Assembly (NCBI GenBank): GCA_045114455.1
Contig: JBGUKN010000053.1
Coordinates: 1 to 63,640 of the forward strand
Direction of reading: 5' to 3'
Length of the DNA stretch: 63,640 nt
DNA from: UBA1732 sp045114455
GTDB taxonomy: Bacteria > Verrucomicrobiota > Lentisphaeria > Victivallales > UBA1829
This document shows positions 1 through 8,574 of the stretch, piece after piece. The translations under genes and the position numbers were made by a program. Numbering within the stretch: the stretch's first letter is position 1; every line of letters begins with the position of its first letter. The notes below the pieces were generated by a model that had not been told where the DNA came from, searched no databases, and worked only from the letters and a program-made list of their open reading frames with translations.

Positions 1-1782
1 GTGCATGAACTTGATGTCGATGTCGGCCACCACGCGGTCGCCGTAGGTGATGTGGAACTTGCCGGAGTGGTTGAAGCGGCCGAGCACGGTCGCCTCCACA
101 TCGCGTGCGGCGGCAAGCGCCAGGAATTCGTCGAGGCGTTCCGGCGCGACGGCGAAGCTCATGCGTTCCTGCGCCTCGGAAACGAGAATCTCCCACGGCT
201 GGAGGCCGGAGTATTTGAGCGGAGCCTTCGCAAGGTCCATGTCGCAGCCGCCGCAGACGTCCGCCATTTCGCCGACGCTGGAGGAGAGGCCGCCCGCGCC
301 GTTGTCGGTGACGAAGCGGTACAGGAGGCGTTCGCGCGCCTCGGGGATGAAGTCGCTCATGCGCTTCTGCGTGATCGGGTCGCCGATCTGGACCGCCTGC
401 ACGGGGCTGTCCTTGTGCAGCTCCTCGCTGGAGAACGTGGCGCCGTGGATGCCGTCCTTGCCGATGCGGCCGCCGGTCATCACGATGTAGTCGCCGGATT
501 CGATGAACTTCTCCCAGCCGTTGCGGTCGCCGACCTTGCGCGGAAGCGTGCCGACCGTGCCGCAGTACACGAGCGGCTTGCCGATGTAGCGGTCGTCGAA
601 ATATTCCCAGCCGACGGCGTACGGGATGCCGCTCTGGTTGCCGCCGTCGATCACGCCCTTGTGGACGCCGTCGCGGAGGCGGCGGGGATGCAGGAGCCCT
701 TCGGGGACGTTGATCGGGTCGGTGAACGGCGAACCGAGGCAGTAGCCCCAGACATTCAGCAGCAGGTCGGCGCCCTGTCCGGTCCCGAGCGGATCGCGGT
801 TCACGCCCACGATGCCGGTCATGGCTCCGCCGTAGGGATCAAGCGCGGACGGGCTGTTGTGGGTTTCGGCCTTGTAGACGAGGTCGAACCGGTCGTTGAA
901 GCGGATCACGCCTGCGTTGTCGGTGAAGACGGAGACGAGCCACGGCACCTCGGACTGAAGCTCCTTCGTGCTCTTCTTGATGTAGCTTTTGTAGAGCGAG
1001 GAAATCGTAATGGTCTTGCCGTCCGGGGTGGTGTAGTCGATGTCGGCGGCGAAAATCTTGTGCTTGCAGTGTTCGCTCCAGGTCTGGGCGAGGACTTCCA
1101 TTTCCACGTCGGTCGGCTTGCGGCCGAGCTGGCGGAAGTAGCCCTGGATGGACTTCATTTCCTCAAGGCTGAGGGCGAGCGTGCCCTTGTGGGAAAGCTC
1201 CATGAGCTGTTCGTCGGAGACTTCCAGGTCGTAGTCGCGGACGATGACCTCGCCGAGCCCCTTGATGACGGGCTTGTTCAGCGGAATGGAGGAGTTCACA
1301 AGCTCGTCGCGGGAGAAGACGTCGACCGATTCGATCAGGACGTTCGCGAGCAGGCCGGTGGCGATGCGCTGCGCCTGTTCACGGGTCATTTCGGGCGAAT
1401 CGACCAGATATTCGATGGAGCTGAACACCTGTTCCTCGCGGGAGAGCTTGCGGCCGATGATGTCGCCGATTGCCTCCCACGCCGTGCGCGCCACGTTGTC
1501 CGTCACACCCGGCTTGAATCCGACGCGAATCAGCCAGGTGTAATCCAGCCCGGCGGACGGCGTTTCGCCCACGATGCCGCTGCGGGTGACCGGGTCGGCC
1601 AGTTCGTGCGCGACCTTCGCGGCTTCGTCCGGCGTGATGTTCGCGGAGACGGTGTAGACAGAACGTGTGCGGATGCCGCGGACGGGCGGCAGACCGGGGA
1701 GAGCGGAGAGGCGGCGGACGACGCCCTGGCCGCGGGCGTCCTGCCACTGCGGCTTCACCGACATTTCAATGCGATAGTCCAT
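1..1782 (-). CDS. purL: Phosphoribosylformylglycinamidine synthase (PurS-like domain fused to PurL), 3' end beyond window
   Basis: Catalyses ATP- and ammonia-dependent conversion of FGAR to FGAM in cytoplasmic purine synthesis. The 594 codons visible start at ATG 1782 (MDYRIEMSV) with AGGA about 11 bases upstream. Residues about 1-75 resemble the small PurS subunit (VKPQWQDARGQGVVRRL, then IRTRSVYTV). The PurL signature LAQTWSEHCKHK follows, then KAETHNSPSALDPYGGAMTG and later a GGRIGKDGIHGATFSSEE segment, all typical of FGAM synthase. The gene leaves the window in frame, so a C-terminal half and any glutaminase domain are not visible. It has its own promoter (1832..1860), buried in the terminator hairpin of tadA. 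Identity is certain; calling the N-terminus PurS-like is inference from pattern. Confidence 0.93.
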   Translation of the reverse strand, partial: MDYRIEMSVKPQWQDARGQGVVRRLSALPGLPPVRGIRTRSVYTVSANITPDEAAKVAHELADPVTRSGIVGETPSAGLDYTWLIRVGFKPGVTDNVARTAWEAIGDIIGRKLSREEQVFSSIEYLVDSPEMTREQAQRIATGLLANVLIESVDVFSRDELVNSSIPLNKPVIKGLGEVIVRDYDLEVSDEQLMELSHKGTLALSLEEMKSIQGYFRQLGRKPTDVEMEVLAQTWSEHCKHKIFAADIDYTTPDGKTITISSLYKSYIKKSTKELQSEVPWLVSVFTDNAGVIRFNDRFDLVYKAETHNSPSALDPYGGAMTGIVGVNRDPLGTGQGADLLLNVWGYCLGSPFTDPINVPEGLLHPRRLRDGVHKGVIDGGNQSGIPYAVGWEYFDDRYIGKPLVYCGTVGTLPRKVGDRNGWEKFIESGDYIVMTGGRIGKDGIHGATFSSEELHKDSPVQAVQIGDPITQKRMSDFIPEARERLLYRFVTDNGAGGLSSSVGEMADVCGGCDMDLAKAPLKYSGLQPWEILVSEAQERMSFAVAPERLDEFLALAAARDVEATVLGRFNHSGKFHITYGDRVVADIDIKFMH

Positions 1783-1827
1783 GAGCTTTATCCTTGCTTG
1801 AGGGGTTATTTAAAAAATTAATGTAAA

Positions 1828-1868
1828 GAAAAATATACCTCCGGAAGCATGTTTTTTCAAGCCGGAGG
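1828..1868 (-). terminator. Intrinsic terminator after tadA
   Basis: Minus-strand stem CCTCCGG/CCGGAGG (1862-1868 with 1838-1844), loop of 17 bases, followed by TATATTTTTC. It begins 6 bases past the tadA stop codon. Confidence 0.6.
1832..1860 (-). promoter_or_regulatory. Promoter of purL
   Basis: On the minus strand TTGAAA (1855-1860), a 17-base spacer and TATATT (1832-1837). The spacer and -35 box lie in the loop and arm of the tadA terminator hairpin, so termination and initiation signals overlap. Confidence 0.6.
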
Positions 1869-1874
1869 CATAAA

Positions 1875-2462
1875 TCATGACTTCTTTTTTCGGGCGTTCG
1901 CGCGGACCGTGCGGAAAAATGCCTGGAACATCTCCTTGCATTCCTCCTCCATGAGCCCGGCGGTCACTTCGACGTTGTGGAGCATACCGGGGAATCCGGT
2001 CACGTCCAGCGCGGTCCCGGCGGCGCCGCAGCGCGGGTCGCGCATGCCGTAAACAACGCGGCGGATGCGCGAGTTCACCATGGCCCCGGCGCACATGGCG
2101 CACGGCTCCTTGGTCACATAGATGTCGATGCCGTCCAGCCGCCAGTCGCCGATGACCTGCGGGAGCGACGCGATCAGCATGAGTTCGGCGTGGGCGGTCG
2201 CGTCCTTCAGCAGCTCCACCTGGTTCCACGAACGCGCGATGATGAGACCGTCCTTCACTGCCACGGCTCCGACCGGGACTTCGCCCGCGTCGGCGGCCTG
2301 CTGCGCGCACCGGAGCGCGGCGCGCATGTAGTAATCGTCCCCGAGCAGCGGCTTCGGCTCGCCGTCGTCCCCGCCGCTGAACGGAGCATCTTCGGACCCG
2401 AAGTCGAAGCCGTCCGATCCGGGCGGGGCAGGGAACAGGATGCCGGAGTCGTCACTTGACAT
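1875..2462 (-). CDS. tadA: tRNA-specific adenosine deaminase TadA
   Basis: Deaminates A34 to inosine in the anticodon of tRNA-Arg(ACG). The 195-residue protein carries the zinc-dependent deaminase signature: H91-A-E93 (proton donor Glu) and PCAMC with C121 and C124, in the usual context TAHAELMLI...TKEPCAMCAGAMV. The N-terminal ~40 residues are an acidic, Gly/Pro-rich extension that ordinary TadA proteins (about 150-170 residues) lack. An internal start near M46 is possible, but the upstream ATG has a GAGGAC site in front of it. The start overlaps the end of the DUF815 ATPase gene by 11 bases, suggesting translational coupling. The stop is followed at once by a terminator. Confidence 0.93.
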   Translation of the reverse strand: MSSDDSGILFPAPPGSDGFDFGSEDAPFSGGDDGEPKPLLGDDYYMRAALRCAQQAADAGEVPVGAVAVKDGLIIARSWNQVELLKDATAHAELMLIASLPQVIGDWRLDGIDIYVTKEPCAMCAGAMVNSRIRRVVYGMRDPRCGAAGTALDVTGFPGMLHNVEVTAGLMEEECKEMFQAFFRTVRANARKKKS

Positions 2463-3843
2463 GGACGGCGTCCTCGCGGAATTCGTTCAGGGCGTCTTCG
2501 CCGTGAATGGAGCGCATGAGCTTCACGTTCTCCTCGTAGAAAACCTGCGGGTCTGGCTGCTGCACCACCTCGCCGTTCGCCTCGTCCATCAGCGTCTTGC
2601 GTTTGGCGGGGTCGGAGAGGTAGTGGTCGAGGTAGCGCACGAGCGTGCGCGGCGACAGCTCCTCGAACTGCTTCTGGCCGAACTCGCTCACATAGTCGGA
2701 CGCGATCACGGCGACAAGGTTCTTCGACGGTTCGCGCAGGCCCTTCGCCGTGAGGAAGTCCAGGATCATCTCCTGGCACCGGATCTCGTCGAACATCGGA
2801 AACTCGCATCCGCGGCCGCGGCTGGAGATGTTCGCCGGGAACCGCTGGTTCGAGGCGATCGTGAGCGTGATGTTCTCCGGCAGCGAGAACGTGCCGCCGA
2901 TGTTCGTGCGGAAATAATACCAGTCGGTCTTGGACACGTCGATGTCGTCGAAGAACAGCATGAACTTGTGGTCCTTCCAGGCGGCCAGCTCGGCGATCAG
3001 CGGCTCCAGCCCGGCGCCCAGGTCGCCCGGCTGCGGGATGATCAGCGTGATATTCGGGAACGAAAGGCTGTAGGCGATGCTCATCTGCGTCTTGCCGAGG
3101 CCCGGCAGGCTCGAAATGAGAAGCGGCAGGTTGTTCCTCCCCTCGGAAAACGCCCGGAAATGCTCCTGGAACATCCGGCGGACGGACTGGTAGCCGTAGA
3201 ACTCGTCCGCGGACCGGATCGAGGGAAGCGTGAGCGGCACGAACGCGCCGTCCTGATGCCGGAAGATGCGGCCGTGCGCGAAGGGATCGTCCGAGGACAT
3301 GCGCGCGACTTCCAGCGCGACCGCGCCGGGCTTCATCCGCAGAAACGCGCTTTGCGCGGCCTCGAGCTTGAGCGCGGACGGACGGAGCCGGGAGACCGCG
3401 CCTTTTGGCGCTTCGCCGGAACGTTCCGCCAACAGGGTGCAGTACGCGGGGATCAGGTCTTTCAGGATTTCAGCCAGACGTACGGCGTGGTTGTAGAAAA
3501 ATGCGGCGTCGGAACCGGGGTCGTACGCGGCGGGATGCTGCCCGTGCGGAGACAAGGCCGCGAGACGTTCGAACAGCATTTTGTCGAGCAGACGGCTGAA
3601 CGGAAACCCGGTGCAGGATGCGGCGAGCAGGTTCAGCGCGTCGACTGGATCGTCCGCACCGTCCGGGGGCGCGAAAAGGTTTGCGGAAACTATGCCGTCC
3701 AGATCGTGCGCGACGGCGGAAAACGCGGCGCCGAGGCGGTCCGCAAACGAACCGGGCGCGGGAGATTCCCCCGTGAAAAACACATGGAATGACGCTTCCG
3801 CGGCGCGGCACGCCGTCAGAAGTCCGACAAGTTCGGTATTCAT
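2452..3843 (-). CDS. DUF815-type AAA+ ATPase
   Basis: A 463-residue cytoplasmic P-loop ATPase of the DUF815 family, whose cellular role is not established. The C-terminal half holds Walker A SSLPGLGKTQ (244-253), Walker B FMLFFDDID (about 294-302), a sensor-1-like TIASNQR and a late Arg-rich segment. The N-terminal ~200 residues form an alpha-helical region seen in this family. A strong ribosome site (GGAAGGAGG) precedes ATG 3843. The gene lies between gatA (77 bases upstream) and tadA (overlapping). This context hints at a link to tRNA or translation but proves nothing. The family assignment is from motif pattern and length. Confidence 0.8.
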   Translation of the reverse strand: MNTELVGLLTACRAAEASFHVFFTGESPAPGSFADRLGAAFSAVAHDLDGIVSANLFAPPDGADDPVDALNLLAASCTGFPFSRLLDKMLFERLAALSPHGQHPAAYDPGSDAAFFYNHAVRLAEILKDLIPAYCTLLAERSGEAPKGAVSRLRPSALKLEAAQSAFLRMKPGAVALEVARMSSDDPFAHGRIFRHQDGAFVPLTLPSIRSADEFYGYQSVRRMFQEHFRAFSEGRNNLPLLISSLPGLGKTQMSIAYSLSFPNITLIIPQPGDLGAGLEPLIAELAAWKDHKFMLFFDDIDVSKTDWYYFRTNIGGTFSLPENITLTIASNQRFPANISSRGRGCEFPMFDEIRCQEMILDFLTAKGLREPSKNLVAVIASDYVSEFGQKQFEELSPRTLVRYLDHYLSDPAKRKTLMDEANGEVVQQPDPQVFYEENVKLMRSIHGEDALNEFREDAVHVK

Positions 3844-3880
3844 GTCCGCACGCCTCCTTCCTGTTCAAAACGAATGCAGG

Positions 3881-3902
3881 GGCGGCCGGCGGTTCGGCCG
3901 CC
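3881..3902 (-). other. GC-rich intercistronic hairpin
   Basis: Perfect 8-bp stem GGCGGCCG/CGGCCGCC with a 6-base loop, between the gatA stop and the DUF815 gene start. No T-run follows directly, so it may be an attenuator or an mRNA-stabilising stem rather than a full terminator. Confidence 0.35.
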
Positions 3903-3919
3903 TCGCGGGAACACCCCTC

Positions 3920-5413
3920 TTACGACAGCGGGGCGATGAATTCTTTCTGTGCTCGCGCCAGCTCGAACGCGCGTCCGGCGCGGAAGATACGTTTCTCCTC
4001 CATGGCCGGGGCGATGAGCTGGATCCCGACGGGCAGCCCTGTGCCGGGGTCAAGCGCGGCGGGCACGCTCAGGCCGCAGTCGCCGCTCAGGTTCAGCGCC
4101 GTGGTGAAGACGTCGGAAAGGTACATCTGCAGCGGATCAGTCTTCGCGCCGAAGTGGAACGCGGGCGCAGGCGTGACCGGGGTCAGCAGGAAATCGCAGA
4201 GCTTGTATGCCTCCTGGAAGTCGCGGCGGAGCAGCGTGCGGACCTTCTGCGCGCGCAGGTAGTAGGCGTCGTAGTAGCCGCTGCTGAGCACATAGGTGCC
4301 GAGCATGATGCGGCGGAGCACCTCGTTGCCGAACCCTTCGCCGCGCGATTTCTCGTAGGTCGAATTGATGTCGGTCGCGTGCGGGCTGCGGTAGCCGTAG
4401 CGGATGCCGTCGAACCGCGCCAGGTTCGCGCTCGCCTCGGCCGTGGCGATGATGTAGTAGCACGCCATGGCGTATTTCGTGTGCGGGAGCGAGACGTCGA
4501 CGAATGTCGCGCCGAGGGAACGGAACACCTCGACGGAATCGTTCATGATCCGCTTGACGGCGGGATCCATGCCCTCGAGTTCGTAGTATTCCTTCGGGAG
4601 GCCGATCTTCACGCCGTCGAGGCGCGGGTTCTGTTCGAACGCCTCCAGGTCGGCGGCGAATCCCTCCGGTTCCTGCGGCAGGCTCGTCGAATCCTTCCCG
4701 TCGTGTCCGGCGATCAGGTCGAGGATCGCGGCTGCGTCCCACACGGTGCGGGACAGCGGACCGATCTGGTCCAGCGAGGAGGCGAACGCCACCAGGCCGT
4801 TGCGGGAGACGCGTCCGTAGGTCGGCTTGAGCCCGACCACGCCGCAGAACGCCGCGGGCTGGCGGATGGAGCCGCCCGTGTCGGACCCGAGCGCGGCGAC
4901 CGTTTCGAGCGCAGCGACGGACGCGGCGGACCCGCCCGAGGAGCCGCCCGGCACGCAGTCGAGGTTCCACGGATTCGCGGTGCGCTGGTACGCGCTGTTC
5001 TCGCAGGAGGAGCCCATGGCGAACTCGTCCATGTTGGCGCGGCCGAGCAGGACGCAGCCGGCGGCCTTCAGTTTGCCGGTCACGAAGGAATCGTACGGCG
5101 AAATGAAGCCCTTCAGGATCTTCGAAGCGCAGGAGCACTGTTCGCCCGTCGTGCAGATGTTGTCCTTCAGGGTGATCGGGATGCCGTCGAAGTCGCCCAG
5201 CGGGGCGCCTGCGGCGCGGCGGGCGTCGGAAGCGGCGGCCTGCGCCAGAACGGATTCCGGGTTCACGGCGAGAAGCGCGCGGACCTTCGGCTCGACCGCC
5301 TGAATGCGTTCGAGGAATGCCGTGCAGAGCGCGACGGAAGTGGTGCGGCCGTCGCGGAGCGCGGCGGCGGCATCGCGGAGGGACAGGGAGATGAGCTCGG
5401 CGTTCGTCATCAT
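3920..5413 (-). CDS. gatA: Asp-tRNA(Asn)/Glu-tRNA(Gln) amidotransferase subunit A
   Basis: Glutaminase/amidase subunit of GatCAB, which converts mischarged Glu-tRNA(Gln) or Asp-tRNA(Asn) to the correct aminoacyl-tRNA. The 497 residues are full length. The amidase-signature triad is visible: Lys83 in ITLKDNICT, cis-Ser158 in PGGSSGGSAA and nucleophile Ser182 in GSDTGGSIRQPAAFCG. The start overlaps the gatC stop by four bases (ATGA), so the two are translated together. GatB is not in the window, so it must be encoded elsewhere; separated gatB genes are common. Presence of GatCAB suggests the organism lacks at least one of GlnRS or AsnRS. Confidence 0.96.
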   Translation of the reverse strand: MMTNAELISLSLRDAAAALRDGRTTSVALCTAFLERIQAVEPKVRALLAVNPESVLAQAAASDARRAAGAPLGDFDGIPITLKDNICTTGEQCSCASKILKGFISPYDSFVTGKLKAAGCVLLGRANMDEFAMGSSCENSAYQRTANPWNLDCVPGGSSGGSAASVAALETVAALGSDTGGSIRQPAAFCGVVGLKPTYGRVSRNGLVAFASSLDQIGPLSRTVWDAAAILDLIAGHDGKDSTSLPQEPEGFAADLEAFEQNPRLDGVKIGLPKEYYELEGMDPAVKRIMNDSVEVFRSLGATFVDVSLPHTKYAMACYYIIATAEASANLARFDGIRYGYRSPHATDINSTYEKSRGEGFGNEVLRRIMLGTYVLSSGYYDAYYLRAQKVRTLLRRDFQEAYKLCDFLLTPVTPAPAFHFGAKTDPLQMYLSDVFTTALNLSGDCGLSVPAALDPGTGLPVGIQLIAPAMEEKRIFRAGRAFELARAQKEFIAPLS

Positions 5414-5721
5414 GCGATGCCCTCCCCGGGAAGGACCTGCGGGACCTTCACGAGTTCGCCTTCGATCAGGTCGGGCGCGTTGGCGAGCATGGCCTCGCGC
5501 GGGAAGGGATCGGAGGGCACGTCGTCGCGGAGCACGTTGGTGCGGGCGACGGCGTGGGCGGTCGGTTCGATGCCGGAGACGTCAAGCTCGGCGAGCATTT
5601 CGACATAGCCGACGATCTGCTCCATTTCGGACTGCAGACGCGGGATCATGTCCTGAGGCAGGCTCAGGCGCGCCAGCGAGGCGACCTGGGCCACGTCGAT
5701 TTTGGTTCCCTGTTCGGCCAT
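5410..5721 (-). CDS. gatC: Asp/Glu-tRNA amidotransferase subunit C
   Basis: A 103-residue subunit that wraps around GatA and GatB and stabilises the GatCAB complex. Typical GatC pattern: N-terminal VAQVASLARLSLP, central EMEQIVGYVEMLAELDVSGIEPTAH, then LRDDVPSDPFPREAMLANAPD and a C-terminal VPQVL. AGGAAAGG lies upstream of ATG 5721. It starts 30 bases after the pfp stop and overlaps gatA, so pfp-gatC-gatA is probably one transcript read from the promoter at 7462..7490. Confidence 0.95.
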   Translation of the reverse strand: MAEQGTKIDVAQVASLARLSLPQDMIPRLQSEMEQIVGYVEMLAELDVSGIEPTAHAVARTNVLRDDVPSDPFPREAMLANAPDLIEGELVKVPQVLPGEGIA

Positions 5722-5751
5722 GGTGAATGCCTTTCCTGTCCCCGGTTCGGA

Positions 5752-7407
5752 TTACTGGTGTTCGAGCTTGATCGTTTCGGTCTTGGCGTCGCAGACGACG
5801 GACGGGCCGAAATACTGGATCGGGCCGGGATAGACGAACGATGTGTTCACGGCCCAGTCGTCGCGGTTGGCGGCGAAGAACTTGAACGGAGCATCGTCGA
5901 GCTCGACAAGCGCCTTCTTGATGACCGGCTTGTCCGCGCCGTGGCGGTGTTCGACGTTCATCATGGCGGTCAGCGGCACCGCGCCGGCGGTCCACTCGTC
6001 GGCGGATTTCGCGAGGTTGCCGACGTAGGACATGTAGGCGGTCGCGCCGGAGCCGATGATGGCGGCGGCGTTGAAGCCGAGGCTGTAGCAGTAGTCGGCA
6101 TCGAAGTTGGACGGAGCGGCGCAGCGGCCTTCGTAGCCGAAGAAGTGGGTCTGGCTGGAGAACTTGCCGACGTACTTGCCGTCCGCCTTCATGGCGGCGA
6201 GGCGCTGCTTCACGAGCTGGGCCAGGAGCTTTTCGGTCTCGATGAGGGACACCTGGACGTTGCCGTGCGGGTCGCGGTCCATGGAGAGCTGGAGCTGGAT
6301 GGCGGTCGGGAGCTGGGCGTAGACGTTCGCGCTGGCGGCGGAGAGCTTGCCGGAGATGTACGCGATCTTGTCTTCGGGCTTCGCGATGGCGTTGAATTCG
6401 TCCGCATTCGCGGCGAGGACGTCGTTGAGCTCGCCGATCAGGACCTTCATTTCCGGGATGAACTCGATGAGGCCTTCCGGCACGAGCACGACGCCGAAGT
6501 TCTCCTTGTTTTCCGCGCGCTTCGCGACGATCTTCGCGAGGTCGTCGACGATGCCGGAGAGCGTCTGCTTCTTCGCAGCGACTTCCTCGGAGATGATCGC
6601 GGCGTTCACGTGGGTCTTCAGCGCGCATTCGAGCGTGATGTGGGAGGCGGAACGGCCCATGAGCTTGATGAAATGCCAGTATTTCTTGGCGGAGTTGGCG
6701 TCGCGGGAGATGTTGCCGATGAGCTCGCTGTAGACCTTGCTGGCGGTGTCGAAGCCGAAGGAGGTCTCGATGAACTTGTTCTTCAGGTCGCCGTCGATGG
6801 TCTTCGGGCAACCGATGACCTGGATCGGGATGTTTTTCGCCTTGTAGTACTCGGCGAGCAGGCAGGCGTTGGTGTTCGAGTCGTCGCCGCCGATGATGAC
6901 GAGGGCGGAGATGCCGAGCGCCTTGCAGTTCACCGCGCCCTTGTCGAACTGTTCGACCTGTTCGAGCTTGGTGCGGCCGGAACCGATCATGTCGAACCCG
7001 CCGGTGTTGCGGTAGGCGTCCATGAACTCGTCGGTGATCTCGACGTAGTCGTTGTCCACGAGTCCGCTCGGGCCGCCCTTGAAGCCGAACATGCGCGAAG
7101 CCTTGTTCAGCGACTTGATGCCATCGTAGATGCCCGCGATCACGTTGTGGCCGCCGGGGGCCTGGCCGCCGGAGAGGATGACCGCCACGTTCACGGGCTT
7201 GCCTTCGCCCGCGCCGCCCGCGCTGAACTTCAGGTCGGGCATGTTGCTGGTGGACGGGAAAAGGGCGGCGATCTTTTCAGCATCGGCGAAAGCGGCCAGC
7301 GGGGCGCCCTTTTCGACCTTCACGGTCGCGCCTTTGCGAAGCGCGGGGGGCAGTTTCGGGGCGTATTCGCTGCGGACCTGCTGGAGCGGGGAAATCATCT
7401 TGGACAT
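5752..7407 (-). CDS. pfp: Pyrophosphate-dependent 6-phosphofructokinase (long clade)
   Basis: Phosphorylates fructose 6-phosphate using PPi, reversibly, in glycolysis/gluconeogenesis. The 551-residue length fits the long PFP clade rather than the ~320-residue ATP enzyme. Diagnostic motifs: SGGQAPGGHNVIAG at the phosphate-donor site, GGDDSNTNA (the Asp that blocks ATP binding) and PKTIDGDLKN (the Lys/Thr/Asp catalytic segment). Start chosen at ATG 7407 (MSKMISPLQQ), preceded by CAGGAGAC. A longer frame runs up to 7515 but would place translation through the promoter at 7462..7490. It indicates a PPi-saving fermentative metabolism. gatC and gatA follow. Confidence 0.95.
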   Translation of the reverse strand: MSKMISPLQQVRSEYAPKLPPALRKGATVKVEKGAPLAAFADAEKIAALFPSTSNMPDLKFSAGGAGEGKPVNVAVILSGGQAPGGHNVIAGIYDGIKSLNKASRMFGFKGGPSGLVDNDYVEITDEFMDAYRNTGGFDMIGSGRTKLEQVEQFDKGAVNCKALGISALVIIGGDDSNTNACLLAEYYKAKNIPIQVIGCPKTIDGDLKNKFIETSFGFDTASKVYSELIGNISRDANSAKKYWHFIKLMGRSASHITLECALKTHVNAAIISEEVAAKKQTLSGIVDDLAKIVAKRAENKENFGVVLVPEGLIEFIPEMKVLIGELNDVLAANADEFNAIAKPEDKIAYISGKLSAASANVYAQLPTAIQLQLSMDRDPHGNVQVSLIETEKLLAQLVKQRLAAMKADGKYVGKFSSQTHFFGYEGRCAAPSNFDADYCYSLGFNAAAIIGSGATAYMSYVGNLAKSADEWTAGAVPLTAMMNVEHRHGADKPVIKKALVELDDAPFKFFAANRDDWAVNTSFVYPGPIQYFGPSVVCDAKTETIKLEHQ

Positions 7408-7461
7408 GGTGTCAGTCTCCTGTTGATGGATGGTTATGGTTTGGATTTGGAGTAATCTTAT

Positions 7462-7490
7462 AATATACAGCGTGAAAGCCCTTTTTTCAA
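7462..7490 (-). promoter_or_regulatory. Promoter of pfp-gatC-gatA
   Basis: Minus strand TTGAAA (7485-7490), 17-base spacer ending in CTG, TATATT (7462-7467). The 5' leader to ATG 7407 would be about 50 bases. Confidence 0.7.
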
Positions 7491-7587
7491 GCACGCGACG
7501 CGCCCCCGCGCGCATAAACTATAAAAAAGAATCCGATCCCCTTGACAGACCGGACGGTACAATAAAAAGAAGAAAGATGGAATTCGG

Positions 7588-8424
7588 TCAGCGGGTAGCC
7601 GAGGCGCGCATCCGGGCGATCTCTGCGGCATAGCCGTCCAGTTCGTTCGGGGTCTCGAGTTCGATCGGGAGGCCGCGCACGGGCTCCAGCGACACGAACC
7701 GCGCGAGCGCATCGAATCCGATCTCGCCCTCGTCGAGCTTCGCGTGGCGGTCCTTGTGCGACTCGAACGGCATCATGGAGTCGTTCAGATGGATTGCCTT
7801 CAGGCGGTCCAGCCCGACGATGCGGTCGAATTCCTCCAGCACGGCTTCCGGCGCGTTCACGATGTCATATCCGGCACAGAAGATGTGGCAGGTGTCCAGG
7901 CAGACCCCAAGCAGATCGCCGTATTTCGAGCGGGAAATGATCTCCGCCAGTTCCTCGAAGCGGGAGCCGACTTCCGAGCCCTTGCCGGACATCGTTTCGA
8001 GCAGAACGACCGGTTTCAGGCCGCGGTCCATGACCAGGTCGAGCGTTTCCGCGATCAGTTCGATGCCGCGTTCGATGCCCTGCCCCACATGGCTGCCGGG
8101 GTGGAAATTGTAGTAGACGCGCTCCACGGGGAAACGGTCCAGCAGCTCCAAATCGCTCCGCATGACTTCGCGCGCGAACCGCAGGGTATTCTCCGCCGCA
8201 GCGCACGGGTTCAGCGTGTACGGGGCGTGCGCGACCGCCGGGGCGAAACTGTGGTCCCGGAGAAACGCGCCGAGTTCGGCGAGTTCTTCATCCGACGGGA
8301 CGCGTCCCGATCCGCCGCGCGGATTGCGCGTGAAAAACTGGAACGTGTCGGCGCCGATCTGAAGCGCGTCCGCGCAGAGCTGGCGGTAACCGCCCGCCAC
8401 GGACAAATGACAGCCTATGTGCAT
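7588..8424 (-). CDS. nfo: Endonuclease IV (AP endonuclease)
   Basis: Cleaves DNA 5' to abasic sites in base-excision repair. A 278-residue TIM-barrel enzyme, the normal length. Metal-binding motifs are present: HIGCHLSVAGG at the N-terminus, NFHPGSHVG, ETMSGKGSEVG, CLDTCHIFCAGYD, HLNDSMMPFESHKDRHAKLDEGEIG and ELETP near the C-terminus. Together these supply the His/Asp/Glu ligands of the tri-zinc site. Start MHIGCHLS at 8424 is directly supported by the conserved N-terminus. No promoter of standard form was found within 60 bases upstream; the pseudopilin terminator (8473..8518) isolates it from the gene above. Confidence 0.95.
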   Translation of the reverse strand: MHIGCHLSVAGGYRQLCADALQIGADTFQFFTRNPRGGSGRVPSDEELAELGAFLRDHSFAPAVAHAPYTLNPCAAAENTLRFAREVMRSDLELLDRFPVERVYYNFHPGSHVGQGIERGIELIAETLDLVMDRGLKPVVLLETMSGKGSEVGSRFEELAEIISRSKYGDLLGVCLDTCHIFCAGYDIVNAPEAVLEEFDRIVGLDRLKAIHLNDSMMPFESHKDRHAKLDEGEIGFDALARFVSLEPVRGLPIELETPNELDGYAAEIARMRASATR

Positions 8425-8472
8425 GATTCTTTTCTTTTAACGGGGAGTTGATCCGGCCCTGATCCGGCGTCG

Positions 8473-8518
8473 GAAAACAAAACATGGAAGACAGCGGGGC
8501 AAACCGCCGTCTTCCATG
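8473..8518 (-). terminator. Intrinsic terminator after the pseudopilin gene
   Basis: Perfect 10-bp outer stem CATGGAAGAC/GTCTTCCATG (8483-8492 with 8509-8518), extended inward by a near-paired GC-rich segment. On the minus strand it is followed by TTTTGTTTTC. Confidence 0.85.
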
Positions 8519-8574
8519 GGATACTCATTCCATGCGGTGAGAACACCGCCTGAATTCGATCTCAGCAGATCAGA

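Noticed and set aside
7540..7560. TTGACA followed by TACAAT as a plus-strand promoter
   Set aside because: Spacing is only about 10 bp and no plus-strand gene follows.
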